From Diplosphaera chodatii (taxonomy: Eukaryota; Chlorophyta; Trebouxiophyceae; Prasiolales; Stichococcaceae), in the NCBI GenBank assembly GCA_032358165.1, contig JAALGY010000054.1, positions 434,001 to 498,000 on the forward strand: DNA of 64,000 bases, read 5' to 3'. A program made the position numbers and the translations under genes. Below the pieces are notes generated by a model, which saw only the letters and a program-made list of their open reading frames with translations, had not been told where the DNA came from and ran no database searches. Position 1 is the stretch's first letter. Every line of letters starts with the position of its first letter. Shown here piece after piece: positions 24,649 through 36,413 of this stretch.

Positions 24649-25800
24649 GGCGCCAGGTCACCCTCGCTCACTCAGCTCCTGCATCAAATAGACATCTGAT
24701 GATCGGTCCCTGCAGCTGATCAGGGCAGGACCATCTGAACATCATGTGGCATCGGCAAGGCATGCTTGACGCTGTTGGTGCATGATCATATATGTCAGCG
24801 CAGCCAGCACGTCGACATTGCCAGCAGGAGGAGGGTGTCTTTCGTATCATGCACGACTCGAAAGCAGAGGACAACGTGGACCACTGCGTGCCCTGCCGAG
24901 GCACGCACAAAGACAGGCATCACCTTCCGATGTGTGTCTTGCAGTCGAAGCTGACCTGTCAGCAACGGTCGATACCAAGGTGGCCACCGCAGTGCAATAG
25001 GACAGGCCAGGCTCGAACCAGATCAACGAGTGGAAGCTTCAGCAGGGAGCTAGCAGCAGTGTGTGAAATGCAGCTGTATGATGGCATCAAGTGTGCAATC
25101 TGTGCACCCGGGCGAATGACAGCAGTATGCAGGGCATTTGAGCAGCGACGCACGAGGTCCACCTGCAGCCGCCGATTATTCCAGCTGCGGTTTGTCAAGA
25201 GGTGTTTAAGTTCCCCACGAAGAGTACGGGAGGTTTCGAGCTGCGAACCGCTCATGTACAGATCATATTTCAGGTCGAGGGCGCTGCTTGTGGAGAACAT
25301 CTCGCACGTCAGAACTCAATTCAATGCAAGAAGCACAGCCGCCATGCAGTCTGCCGGTCTGGACAGACAATCAACAGCAGTGGCGCAGAGAAGTGATGCA
25401 GGAGAACATGAGGAAATTACTGCCCACACGGTACTCTTGCTGTCGCACGAAACAGCACTGACAACTGCAGGTCAACAGCATAGTCCGAGCGCATGCACTA
25501 TTGCAGCTGCGATCACATATCTAGCCTCAGCAGCCCACAGATCTACCGAAGTGCAATGCCTAATATGTACTCAACTCTCGATGTACTCGATGCATGCGTG
25601 GCAGCAACTGCCATGCTTGATCTGATAACCATCTACTGTTTCATGTTGACGCTCATCATGCATCCTGATACAGGTGTGAGTGCTGCTCACCCACTGTGAC
25701 CCCAGCGCTCACCACCAGCAGGTGCATAGGCAGACCCCGTCCTTCCTGCGTGCCCTCCGCATGCAACACTTGCGCTGCCCGCTGGTGAAGGGTGCACCAC
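24649..25800. other. Stretch between the two small heat-shock genes
   Basis: About 1.15 kb upstream of copy 2 and downstream of copy 1; the promoter of copy 2 should lie here. A long open frame on the plus strand (from 24792) has no recognisable protein similarity and is regarded as chance. I saw no convincing heat-shock element. Confidence 0.4.
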
Positions 25801-27996
25801 TCACGAAACGGTGATCTGGCGGCCTTCTCCACCCTTCGTCTGCAATGCGATGACAAGACCTTCTCAGCCCCTCATGTCTGTGTCAGTGTGGACACAACGG
25901 CGCACATCAGATATCCAAACTTCCAGTCGAGGGCCGCACCGCTCTTCCTGTGTGTCCTACGTTGCGCCTCCCTCCTCACCTTGGGGATCTTCAGCTGGAG
26001 GACGCCATTCTCGTACTTGGCCTCGATCTTGCTCAGGTCGGCGTCACGGGGCAGGCGGATTGTTCGAGGTGCGTAGCTGCAGAATACAACCATATTCCTG
26101 AGGAACCAGACGGCTTGTCAGTGTTGCTGAGCCTTTGAGGCGCCACTCTCCTCAATTAGGGAGCCATCACACCGGCAGTCTTGGCAGAGCAAGTCAGGTT
26201 GCAGGTCAGCAACAGCATTAAGTACTCCTGCCACCAGCAGACACTCATCAGTAGGCGGGCACAGCCAAGCAACTGCCAGGGGGTTGGCCATACAACAGCT
26301 TGCACTCAATCGTCAGGTTGATTGCGGCTGATGTGACTGACAATTGGCCACTGTATGTGTGCCTGGGTAGATGCATTCAGGAGCAGCTCAGCAGAACAGG
26401 ATAGTGCCTGGGTTCGGTGCATACAGCACGCACTCTGTGACGCGCTCGCCGCGGAGGAAGGTGTCCGCCTGGGGCTCCACCTCTGTGTGCGGAACACTGA
26501 CGACAATGATGACCATTTCAGGGTTTACAAAAGGCTGCAAGTGTATTGTATTCGACTGACATACGTCCACTGCAGCAGAATTAGCACAGGATCGCAGTGG
26601 GAGGACTTGCCTGGCTTGTCAACCCGGATAGTAAGCGTGTTGTCATCGTTGACCTGCAGGACATGCAACATGTCTGAAGCCCAGACCACCACGCACTATA
26701 TCAGGGATCAGCTGGGTGCAGGCCAAGGAAGCTGGTGGTTTACTGCAGCGGAACGGAGATGATGCATGCAATGGTAGGTCTAGCTGGGAGGATCATGCCA
26801 GACCATGCAGAACCCGCTCAGTGATGAACATCCTGCCTGGGCAGCATGTTCACCGAAAGCCGGCGATCGCATGGCAGTGACAATGCACGTTTGCTGATGG
26901 CAGCTGCAGGTGTGGTTCCACGCTGGAGCAGCAGCCACCTGCAGCTTGATGGCATCCTTGGTCACGCCGGGGATGTCGGCCATGAGCTCGTACCAGTCCT
27001 GGTGCTGCAGGGCAGAAACAAATCCTGTTCAGCAGCTTCGATGTCGTATGTATGCTGCGCCACACAACCCGGAGCACCCATAGCGAGTACAACATGATGA
27101 TACAGGCAGCAGGTGGCTGCTGCATGACCTCAACTGCTGCTGCTGTCACGGGCGTGCTCTGCCTCAACACTTTAGCATATGCCAAAGCTTAGCAATAGTA
27201 GCAACACCTAGAGCCTGCATACACCAGCCAAGTTGAACACCGAAATCTCTCATGCATGTATGCTACCTAGCACGCCCGGTAGCAGCACACCTCGGCCAGG
27301 TCGACCCGGATGCGGCGGCGGGGGGTGCCGCCCGGCCCAATCAGCGCGCCGCCGCCGCGGCCGCCGCCCCCGCCCGTTACCCCGCCACCGCCGCCGCCCC
27401 AGCCGCCCCAGCCTGTGCAGGGTACATGCTGCGGGTGTTTGGCGACTCACAGCACGTCCCTTCGTGTCATACACCGCATCAGGCACTGTGCCATGCCATC
27501 GGTTGGTTTGGCCATGCATGCATCTGGCCATTCATTTCTTATTGCTGTACACATGAGTCATGCCCAATACAGAGGCACCTATTCCCTGCGACATTTTGGG
27601 TAGAGACTATGGCAGATCCGTCATCCACCGCTGGGCACAGCACGACATGCCATTGACCGCAATCGTATGCAATCAGGCGCACCACCAAGGCCGCCGCCAC
27701 CCCAGCCGCCGCCCAGCCCGCCGCCCAGCCCGCCACCGCCCATGAGGTCGGGGCCCAGCATGGAGCCCAGGAAGGGGTCGCCGCCAAACAGGTCGGGGCC
27801 TGCATGCGACATCACCAAGCAGCAAATTGGCGCTGAACGCCCGTGGAGTTGGGACGAGAGACTGTGCACAGCACCGGGAGACACAAAATGATTTGTGATG
27901 TGTGTGTCGATGAGAAGGTTGTGAGTGATTTACGCAACCAGACAGTCTGCCGGTCCTACCTGTCCAGAAGGGGTCGGAGAACGTGCTCAGCGCCAT
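25801..27996 (-). CDS. Small heat-shock protein (HSP20 family), copy 1
   Basis: Alpha-crystallin chaperone. ATG at 27996 gives MALSTFSDPFWTG. Exon 2 adds PDLFGGDPFLGSMLGPDLMG and a Gly-rich run; exon 3 adds WGGWGGGG and RRRIRVDLAE. Later exons give DWYELMADIPGVTKDAIKLQ, VNDDNTLTIRVDKPGKSS, RTIRLPRDADLSKIEAKYENG, VLQLKIPK and a short end TKGGEGRQITVS with stop at 25801. The N-terminal arm is extended by about 80 Gly/Trp-rich residues. It is the tandem partner of copy 2, with the same exon order, and lies head to head with the FKBP gene. Heat induction is expected for the family but only weakly supported by sequence here. Confidence 0.88.
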
Positions 27997-28227
27997 CTCG
28001 CCGATCGCCTGCAGACAGCCAGCACCCTAGTTACACCTGCTGATCTGACGATGTGGAGGGCATGTATCTGCACCAACAGTAGGATGCGCGGCTGTGCCCT
28101 CGAGGTGCACAGCACCGTGCCGATGACAACACATGCAGGCCATGCAAATGTTGCATTGCCTCGGCAGACGAGGTTCCGCCATCGTAAGAGTCTAAATGTA
28201 TAGCACTTCCTAGCAGCACAGTGTTAT

Positions 28228-28237
28228 CGAAGTTTCG
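28228..28237. promoter_or_regulatory. Possible heat-shock element
   Basis: The sequence cGAAgtTTCg matches two inverted nGAAn units about 230 bp upstream of the copy 1 ATG. A third unit is not clear, so binding by HSF is only a possibility. Confidence 0.3.
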
Positions 28238-28597
28238 TGCAGCACCGCGTGCGCGCATGGCCGACCTGTGCACCTGGTTCTGGCCGACTTCAGTTGCTGT
28301 GGGCGCCTTGCGTGAAGGTGCAGCCAGCGCAGATGGTTGAGCGAGGCTTTAAAAAGGTCTATGTGCAGGAGTGTCAAGCATGCACTGCACAGAAGCATCA
28401 GCTTGACATCAAAGCAGGTTGGGCAGCTCCGAGACCAGGGGGCTGAGCCAGGCAACCACGGGATGGACAAGAGCTTGCATGTGTCTAGGTCGTGCGGGTT
28501 CCACTTCTCATTTATCTGCTTGGGTCATTGCTGTGCGGGCGTTCTGCGCGGGTGCTTCCCAAGCAAGGCGGCCTGATCAGCGTGCGGGACCTGTGGC

Positions 28598-29980
28598 ATG
28601 TCCACCATGACACGTTGGGATGCATGGTCAGCTGGCTGCCAACATCCCATCAGCACAGCAGCAGTATGTCATCTATCCAGCGCAAAGGCCTCTCGCAGGC
28701 CTTTTCACGCAGATCAAACCCCAACGACAGATGGTTGCCATTTGCGCACCAGGTTCAGATCAGTGTATGGCGAGTGCCGCCATCATGCAGTGGCAGGTAG
28801 ACAATGCAACATACGTCCCGCACAGCGCAGCAGCATGACCGCCACAACATATGCAGCGGCTCTGAGTGCCGTAAAGCAGCAGGGTGACACGTCGGATGTC
28901 CGCATGCCGCGGCGCCATGCCATGCTGACGGTAGCAGCAGCAGCACTTGCGGCAGTTGCGAGCCTGCATGCAGCACAGCCAGCTGTCGCAAAGCCCACCA
29001 GCGGCGACTGGACGTCGCCCGGTCTGGCGACAGTGGAGGATGACGCAGCCCCAAAGTGAGGCCCTTCGCTGCAGATGAGTGCGACGCTGCGATGTGGCAA
29101 AAAGATGCATGGGTGTTGGGTGGCTATATATATTGATCACCGCAGGTTCATCAAGACGCCCAGCGGAGTGAAGATCCAGGAGCTGCGCATCGGCAGCGGC
29201 ACGCCGGCAAAGCGAGGCGACAGGTGCTTGGGTTCAGCCACGAAGCTCAGCTTGACAAGCACGGCCCCTGCTTCTTTCCTTAATGCCAGGCTCCTACACC
29301 TAGCTTATGCTGGCGCACCGGGGCATGTTGGTTGAGCGTGGAGCGGCTCGATGCAGGGTGCTCGTGGAGTATGTGCTGCGGCGAGCTAATGGCTACTTTA
29401 TCTACAGCACAGTCGAGGGGGTGAGCACTAGAGCTTTGGGCAAGCTCTTGTGCCGACTGAACTTCGGTTGCTGCGATTGTCTTATGCATCAAACTGGCTT
29501 GCTAACATCAAACACATCCCTTCATGCACACTGCTGGTCCAGGTCAGCTTTCAGCCCCGGGACATCCCGATTGGGCCCATCGAGCTCACGCTGGTATGCC
29601 CACAAAATGCTTCTGCCTCCCCAAAGTCCTGTGCGTGGTGTGATGGCATCTGTTGTCACAAAGCACATGTGCATGAGCTGGCCTCACACAGCGACATTGT
29701 TGGCTCCGTCAGGACACACTCAAGACTCCTGCCCATGAGATGTCTTCCATGCCTGCTACAGGGCAGCGGGCAGGACATCCAGGGTCTGGACGAGGTGTTA
29801 GAGGGCATGGCGCCTGCAGGCAAGCGGCGGGCGCTCATACCCCCTGCAGTGGGGTACCAGTCCAACACGGAGCTGCTGCCCCAGCCGCCGGGCTTCGGCG
29901 CCAAGCGGCAGCTCATCAACCACGCCGGCGAGCCGCTGATCTTCGAGGTGCAGCTGTTGAAAGTGCGGCAGGCGGCATGA
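28598..29980 (+). CDS. FKBP-type peptidyl-prolyl isomerase, probable thylakoid lumen
   Basis: Proline-isomerase-fold protein. The first exon (to about 29054) holds a presequence whose second half, PRRHAMLTVAAAALAAVASL then an AVA cleavage site, looks like a twin-arginine lumen signal. The start is uncertain: 28598 is the longest; an inner ATG at 28835 is possible. Following exons encode FIKTPSGVKIQELRIGSGTP, RVLVEYVLRRANGYFIYSTV, VSFQPRDIPIGPIELTL, and GLDEVLEGMAPAGKRRALIP through PLIFEVQLLKVRQ. The order matches plant lumenal FKBPs, and the aromatic drug-binding residues look poorly kept, so catalytic activity is uncertain. It is divergent from small heat-shock copy 1. Confidence 0.85.
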
Positions 29981-30404
29981 TGTTTGCCATGATCATGAGC
30001 GGATGCGGGCATGGACCACAGCCCCAGCTGCTGAGCAGCTCTCAGCACACCAGGTATTGGCTGCTGGTTGGGCAGCTGTCGGACTGTATTGTGGAATGTG
30101 ACGCCAGGACATATGATGCGATCGCCAAGTCAGGGCTGAGAAGATGACATTCTTTGCATGAGAGAGGGTCTGATAGACGGCATAAAAAGCGCCGACAGGG
30201 GTGAACTCACGCAATGCTGCCGTAGTCGGAGATCACGAAGCGGGATCGTAGGACAGCGCACAAAGATTTTTTGATCAGACTTCAGCACTACAGCGGTTGA
30301 GAGAGACCACATAGTTGCAAAACTGTAAATCCAGCACACGCTTTACTCCCTGCTACCCGACGGTTCACAAAGCACAGGCAACCACCCCGGCCGAGTCACT
30401 TGCA
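29981..30404. other. Convergent intergenic stretch
   Basis: 3' UTRs of the FKBP gene and NBP35. Nothing else is recognised. Confidence 0.4.
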
Positions 30405-33310
30405 TCATGCCGCTGGCACCCCAGTGAGCCCCTCCATGGTGTGGGCGACCCCGTTGGCGCCATTTGTCGCCCCGTTCGCCGCCGCGTCCCCCAGCCGCCC
30501 GCTGGCCGATGGCAGCTCGCCCACCGCCGCCAGCACGCCGTCGATGACGGTCCGCAGCGCCGGCAGCGCGCCGCTGCGGCCGGCGGCGCCCGCGCCCTCG
30601 TACGCTGAGCGGCCCTCCTCGGCCGCGCGGCTCAGCGCTGGGTCCAGCGGCACCTGGTGACAGACAACCGAAAACAAGTATCAATCTCATGACCGTTAAG
30701 CTCCGTTCTTCTCGACACGATTCACATTACTGTACATCTTATGATGCCCATGCACCTGGCTCGAGCAACACGCACTGAGCCTAAGCAGTGTGACGCCATG
30801 CAAACGCTGAAAAGTGCGAGGTCTTGAGCACGCACCTGGCCGAGGAAGGGCACGCCCATGGACTTGGCGAGGCCGCGGCCGCCGCCGCCAGCGCCGCTGT
30901 AGAACACCTCTGTGGTGGCCACCAGCGCCTGCGCGAGGCAATAATGACTGTCACAGGTCCACAAACAGAATTTAAAGGTCAAGTACCAGGGGCTCAGATG
31001 CAGACACTGTCGCGCGCAATGTGCTGCAGCTGTGGGCAAACAGGCCACAGGGTTGGGGTGTGTCCCACCTCCAAAGATGGGTCCACCTGCCGCAGCGCTG
31101 CCAGCACCTGCTCTGTGACATCCCGCTCCTCCGCTGCCGTACTGCCGCTGCCGCCGGGCTGCTGCCCGCCGCCGCCCGAGCTGTCGACGCCCGGCAGGCT
31201 GAAGCGGAAGGCGTTGGCCCGCTGCCGCAGCCCGGCCATGTTCTCCACCACGCCCAGGACCGGGATGTCCGTCTGCAGCCACACAATCACCATCACCACA
31301 GGCGCAGCACCTCTCAGAGCAGTTGAGTGGCCAGGGGATGCTGCTGTATGACACTGGTGATGGCAGCTCATACAGATGCTGGCGCCGGCAGTGCCCCCCC
31401 TCCCGTTCTCGCGGTCATAAGCCAATTCCGAAACATCACACGAAGCGGGTGCATAGGCGCCTCCCCACCTTTTTGCAGAAGTTGACCTCCTTGCGCACGT
31501 CGGCCAGCGCCACCTCCTGCGGCGTGGTCACTATCAGCGCGCCATCCACCCCGCACCCCTTGAGCAGCTGCGGTTGCAGACGGTGCGCGGCGTCAGCTTG
31601 CAGCTCACAGGTTGACAGGAGTTCACGCATGTTGCAAATCTTGCAGCATCTGCCACCATGCAGTCATAGCATGCTCAGCAGCTTTGGTTACGGACGTGAG
31701 CATGGAGTACATGCCCAATATCCCCAGCGCATGTGTAGCCAGCAGCTGCCGCTGGACCCAGCCCAGTGCCTCAAGGTCGTACACTGGGCTGGGCCAGCGT
31801 CTCAGCGTGCTGGACACACATGTGCAGGTCCAGCAAAACCTTGGGCAGCCAAAGAACATTGGCTGCAGTGGACAAAAGTCCACCTGAGCCACGGAGATGT
31901 GCTCGTCGGAGGTGCCCGGTGGGGCGTCCACTATCAGAAAGTCCAGCTCGCCCCAGTCCACGTCCTTGAGAAACTGCAGATTGCAGACACAAGGGTCAGC
32001 AAGGCCACTTGCCAAACTTGTGGGGCTCCTGGAGTGACTCGAGCACGGGTGAACGGCACAGCACTGTCCGTCTGGCCATTCCTGATTCTCAGGGTAATTC
32101 TCAGGGCAAGTTTTCAAGGTCCATGATGTAAGCTGCCATGTCTGGGTTAAGGCAAGAAAATGGAGACTTGCGCAATGCACTAAATCAAAACCCAACACTA
32201 CTGTATGTGTGAGCGCCTCCACCTGCTTGATGAGGCCGTTCTTGCGCGGGCCTCGCCAGATGACGGCGTCATCGGGGTTTGGCAGCATGAAGCCAATGGA
32301 CATGACGCCCAGATTGTCCTCCACGTACACTGGAGACCAGCCCTGCAGCACGTTGAGGTCCAGCTTCAGAGGCTCTGCTTATTGTGTCATGTTTCACGCA
32401 AAACGCATTCAAACAGCATCTGACCAATGTGCGTGATGCTAAGCACGTACTTGCTTCCTCTGCCACATGGGACTCAAGAGCGTGCAGCGGAACAGGTGCT
32501 GCGCAGATGCAGTCCACCTTGCAACGCTGGACGTGATATTGCAACTTGGGTTTATTGGTTGATGGCACAGGGCGCTCACGGAGGCGGAGGAGTGGATGTC
32601 GTGGCCCTCCAGGCCCAGCATGCGCGGCACCGATGGCCCGCAGATGTCCACGTCCAGCAGCCCCACCTGCGCACCAAGCACCCACACCTCAAGCCCTACA
32701 CCACTGGAGGCAGCGTGCCCTTTCAGCGTTCATGCTGCAGTGCTCCAGAACTGCTTCTCCTGAGCAACCTGCAATACCGAGGCCGTCGCACGATGTTATG
32801 TGTATGATGCCAAGGGTTCCCAGAATGCAAGGCAGCCGCACACCTGGCCGCCGGCGGCCGCGAGCGCGAAGGCGAGTTGCGCCGAGAAGGTGGACTTGCC
32901 AACGCCGCCCTTGCCCGACAGCACCAGGATGGTGTGCCGGATGTGCGCCATGCGCTCCTGGATGGCGGCTATGTCTGCTCGTATGACACCAACGCGACTT
33001 AGGATTCCACCTTCAATATGCTCAGCTCGTGCATTTGCACCGTAAGTGTGCTTGCATTGCCACAGCAAGGGGTAAAGTGCCAAGCGCTGGGACAACATGG
33101 TGGCCGTCATGAACTGTGGGGATGCACAGAGCACAGACATAATGCAAGACACGGAACACTCTTCATGCATGCAGCACTGCTTGCGGAATGGCAGCAGCTC
33201 CTGCACCTGGGTCGGGGCCCTTGGGCGCGGTGGCGCACGCCTCCTGGTTCGGGCACCCCGCGCAGCCCGCTGCCTTCCCCGCCATGTCGCTGTCCGTGCC
33301 CACGCACTCT
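30405..33310 (-). CDS. NBP35: Cytosolic Fe-S assembly scaffold NBP35/NUBP1
   Basis: P-loop NTPase scaffold of cytosolic iron-sulfur protein assembly. The N-terminal exon carries a C-x13-C-x2-C-x5-C pattern (EC..., [13 protein letters not shown]) identical in spacing to yeast/human NBP35. It is followed by [20 protein letters not shown] (Walker A), [93 protein letters not shown] and [10 protein letters not shown]. The C-terminal CPxC expected after ENM-G is absent; a Gly/Ser/Gln-rich insert of about 50 residues (31080-31274) sits there. The first of the four Cys is upstream of the first in-frame Met (MAGK), so another 5' exon is probable. It ends [14 protein letters not shown] plus about 70 residues. 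Confidence 0.9.
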
Positions 33311-34020
33311 GCACGCCAGCACTCTCCTAATCATCTGATACCGAAGCCTAACAGGCTGTGGGTTCTATGCGCTCCTGGGGACTTGATGCAGCGTGCAGCA
33401 CAGTGCGCATGCATGCATGACCGCCCATGCATGACAGCAGAGCAGCAGGGCATGCATATTGCTTTCGCGACAGCGGACCGCAGACTATGCAGGCAGGCAA
33501 GGAACTGCAATGCTGATAGCCTTACCTGCGTTGGCATTGTCAGGAACAGCACCCACAGGCTGCTGCGCCGCAGCCATGGTGAGGTTCTGACCTCAGGTCC
33601 TCGCAGCAACGAGGTGTTCGGCGGGCCCACAGAATTCTGTGACTTTCACTCAATACTTTGTGGTAACGCGCTCTCTCAAGCAAGGCCTCGAGTCGCTGCA
33701 CCTCTGTGTTGGTCAGGCTGTCTAACACGGAAGCAGTGGAAGCCGTGATGAGTAATAGCTGCAACTGGAACATGTATCACCGCTCGCTCGGCCATGTGAG
33801 CCCTGCCTGTAGACTCAGAGCAGGTCGCATGCCAGACTTGCCTGTGGGCATTTAAAGCACCGACGCAGCAGTGCGCTGTGTATGCGTGTTGCTGTAGTGG
33901 TAGTCCCATTGTTGCGAATCTAGGGTGGGCAAAAACCCTGAGTGGGGCCGTCAAGCAGGGAGCGCCCAAGTGAGTGCGACCTTTCCAGGTGGCCAGCGGC
34001 GGAGGGCAGCTGCGGGCACC
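33311..34020. other. Divergent region between NBP35 and RPS9
   Basis: About 0.7 kb likely acting as promoter for both genes and hiding the NBP35 first exon. Rich in catgca repeats; no further gene is recognised. Confidence 0.45.
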
Positions 34021-35690
34021 ATGCCGCACGTCGCCTTCTATCACAACTGTGAGTGCACCCGCCTCCTGCCGGCTGCATCGCTGCTGATGTCGACCACATG
34101 GCTGCTGGGGAAGTTGCAGCCGTCAAGCGTTGCTGCCTGCGCGCTCAGCTCAGCTCGCCATGCGTGGCGCTGCGCACGGATGTTTGGCAGCTCCTGGAGG
34201 CAGCTGCAGGCCCAGCAGGGCTTGCACCAACACTCAAGCCATGACTCCGATGCCTGGCGTTTGCAGATGGCAAGACCTTCAAGAAGCCGCGGCGGCCGTT
34301 CGAGAAGGAGCGGCTGGACGCAGAGCTGAAGCTGGTGGGCGAGTATGGCCTCCGGAACAAGCGGGAGCTCTGGCGGGTGCAGGCAGCCCTGTCGAAGATC
34401 CGGAAGGCTGCCCGGACTCTGCTGACGCTCGACGACAAGGTCAGTGATGGCGTGCACATACTTGTATCCTGCGGACCATCAAGCATCATACTGGGGCGGT
34501 GGCATGTGCCTCCGTCCGCAGTGTTTGCAGTGATCAGCAGTTTGCGTATGCGGCGTGGATGGTCATGCGGCAGCTTGAGACAGCAACCCAGGCAGTGACC
34601 ATGCAACACAATGGGTGCTCGGTTCAGCAAGGTGCTGGCCGCCATTTTTTGTAAGGCAAGAGTGCCTGTTGTTCAGCAGCTGGATGGTGGCAGCACTGCA
34701 CTGGTTCACCGCCATCTGTGTGATTGGTCCTTTCAATTGTGCTGTCTGGCCCCTGCCTCTCTTCTGGGCGACGTCTCCCTGTCTCTACCTGCGGTCGGAC
34801 GCAAATGCTGACATTAAACATCATGCGTGTGGTCCACACCCGGCATGCAATGCTGACGGGCTTGCGCCACCTGCCGCTTGACAGGACACCAAGCGGCTGT
34901 TCGAGGGCGAGGCGCTGATGCGGCGGATGTACCGGTACGGGCTGCTGGAGGAGGGGCAGAACCAGCTGGATTACGTGCTGGCGCTGCTGCCGGCCGACTT
35001 CCTGGAGCGCCGCCTGCAGACGCTCGTCTTCAAGCTGGGCCTGGCCAAGTCCATCCACCACGCCCGCGTGCTCATCCGCCAGCGCCACATCCGGTGCGCG
35101 CGACCGCCATCGCATCTTAGTGCATGGAAGCGCTGCTGCAACAGCGCGTGGAAGCGACGCTGTAGCGTCGCTACACATGGCAGATGCAGGCTTGGTAATT
35201 GCATGGTGTCTGAAATACTGCTGGGCAGGTCTGCTGCCATGCAGGTGCCACTCTCAAATGGATATGTGGTGGACCATATGGTGCCGATTTCTGACGGCTG
35301 CTTTTCCTCTTGACAACGACAGGGTGGGCAAGCAGATCGTGAACGTGCCGTCGTTCATGGTGCGCGTGGACAGCCAGAAGCACATCGACTTTGCGCTCAA
35401 CAGCCCCTTTGGCGGCGGCCGCCCGGGCCGCAACAAGCGCCGCAACCTCAAGTGCGCCCCGCTCCTGCTGCAGCCGCCATCATTACTGCTGTCACAGTCT
35501 GTCTGCACCTGGACTGCACTGGTGTGTGAGGAATGGTGAGTAAGCGGCATGCTTTGACTAGGCTGGTTGGGCACTAGCCTCACAAACAAGTCACCTTTGC
35601 CAACATCCGCTTTGCTGGCCGTGCAGGTCCAAGTCCAAGAAGGGCGGCGGCGGCGACGAGGATGCCGGCGACGACGAGGACGAGGAGTAG
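34021..35690 (+). CDS. RPS9: 40S ribosomal protein S9 (uS4)
   Basis: Primary-binding protein of the cytosolic small ribosomal subunit. Exons 34021-34048, 34267-34439, 34885-35093, 35323-35451 and 35627-35690 join in phase to 200 residues, normal for the family. It begins MPHVAFYHN, then [37 protein letters not shown], the S4 domain ([54 protein letters not shown]), [13 protein letters not shown] and an acidic end [15 protein letters not shown]. Every plant S9 block is present. Intron 3 contains a near-perfect palindrome at 35153-35172. Confidence 0.97.
35153..35172. repeat. 20-bp hairpin palindrome in RPS9 intron 3
   Basis: Arms agcgacgct and agcgtcgct are perfect inverted repeats with a 2-base gt loop. 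Confidence 0.7.
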
Positions 35691-36413
35691 GGCACACGCC
35701 TTGCAAGGAGCAAAGTAACAGCTGCCTGTGGAAAGGGGCTTGTTGGGATGGGACGTCCGCTGGGCGCCAAGCGGAAAGCTGTGGCAGTGTAGGGGCAGAT
35801 CGGAGTTTGCCGTCCTGCGCTGGATCAGTGATGCCTGCAGTGCTGCACACCCTGCTGTATTGGGCTGCGCCAGGAGCCTGCAGAAATGCAAGCATGGTCA
35901 GGAGCAATTCGTCCCGGGATGTGCGCAACCATGTGGCTGTAGCGCCATCAACCGCCACAACCCACTGCCGTTTCCACCGTCGCTGTCGCGACAACACACG
36001 ACATGACCACGGTCCCTGTTCATGCATCTGGCAAAGATGCCTCGGCGCTGCCATCTATGTTTGCGCTGCCAGTGCGCGGAAATGTTCAGCACCCACACCA
36101 CCCTGCAGCAATGGTCCGGCTACATCTGCGAAAGCGCCCAAGCTGCATGTTCTATTTCGCGTTTCAGCACGGTGAAATAGAACAGTGATGATCGATGATT
36201 TGCCTCATACGCTGAGCACAGCGTGTCATATGGCTGAATGTAGCTGATAGACATCTAAGGCAAACAATAGCAGTGCACTCTTAGTCCACGGCCTTGGACC
36301 ACTGTGCAGCAGCCGCGAAGTGTTTATACAGCCATTGTTGACTGCTGAATGCTGTGAGAAGCGTCGACACACGTGCGAGGATTGTCGTTGCTGCTGCTAG
36401 CCGCCGAGGCACC
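35691..36413. other. Intergenic stretch between RPS9 and DBP9
   Basis: 3' UTR of RPS9 and promoter of the helicase gene, both on the plus strand. A hairpin lies at 36148-36184; otherwise nothing is recognised. Confidence 0.4.
36148..36184. repeat. Inverted repeat with 11-bp arms
   Basis: Arms tgttctatttc and gaaatagaaca are perfect reverse complements around a 15-base loop. The hairpin lies 230 bp before the helicase start and could be part of the RPS9 3' region. Confidence 0.7.

Noticed and set aside
24792..25625. 277-codon plus-strand frame between the heat-shock genes
   Set aside because: No recognisable motif, no matching splice structure, composition like intron DNA; kept as a chance frame.
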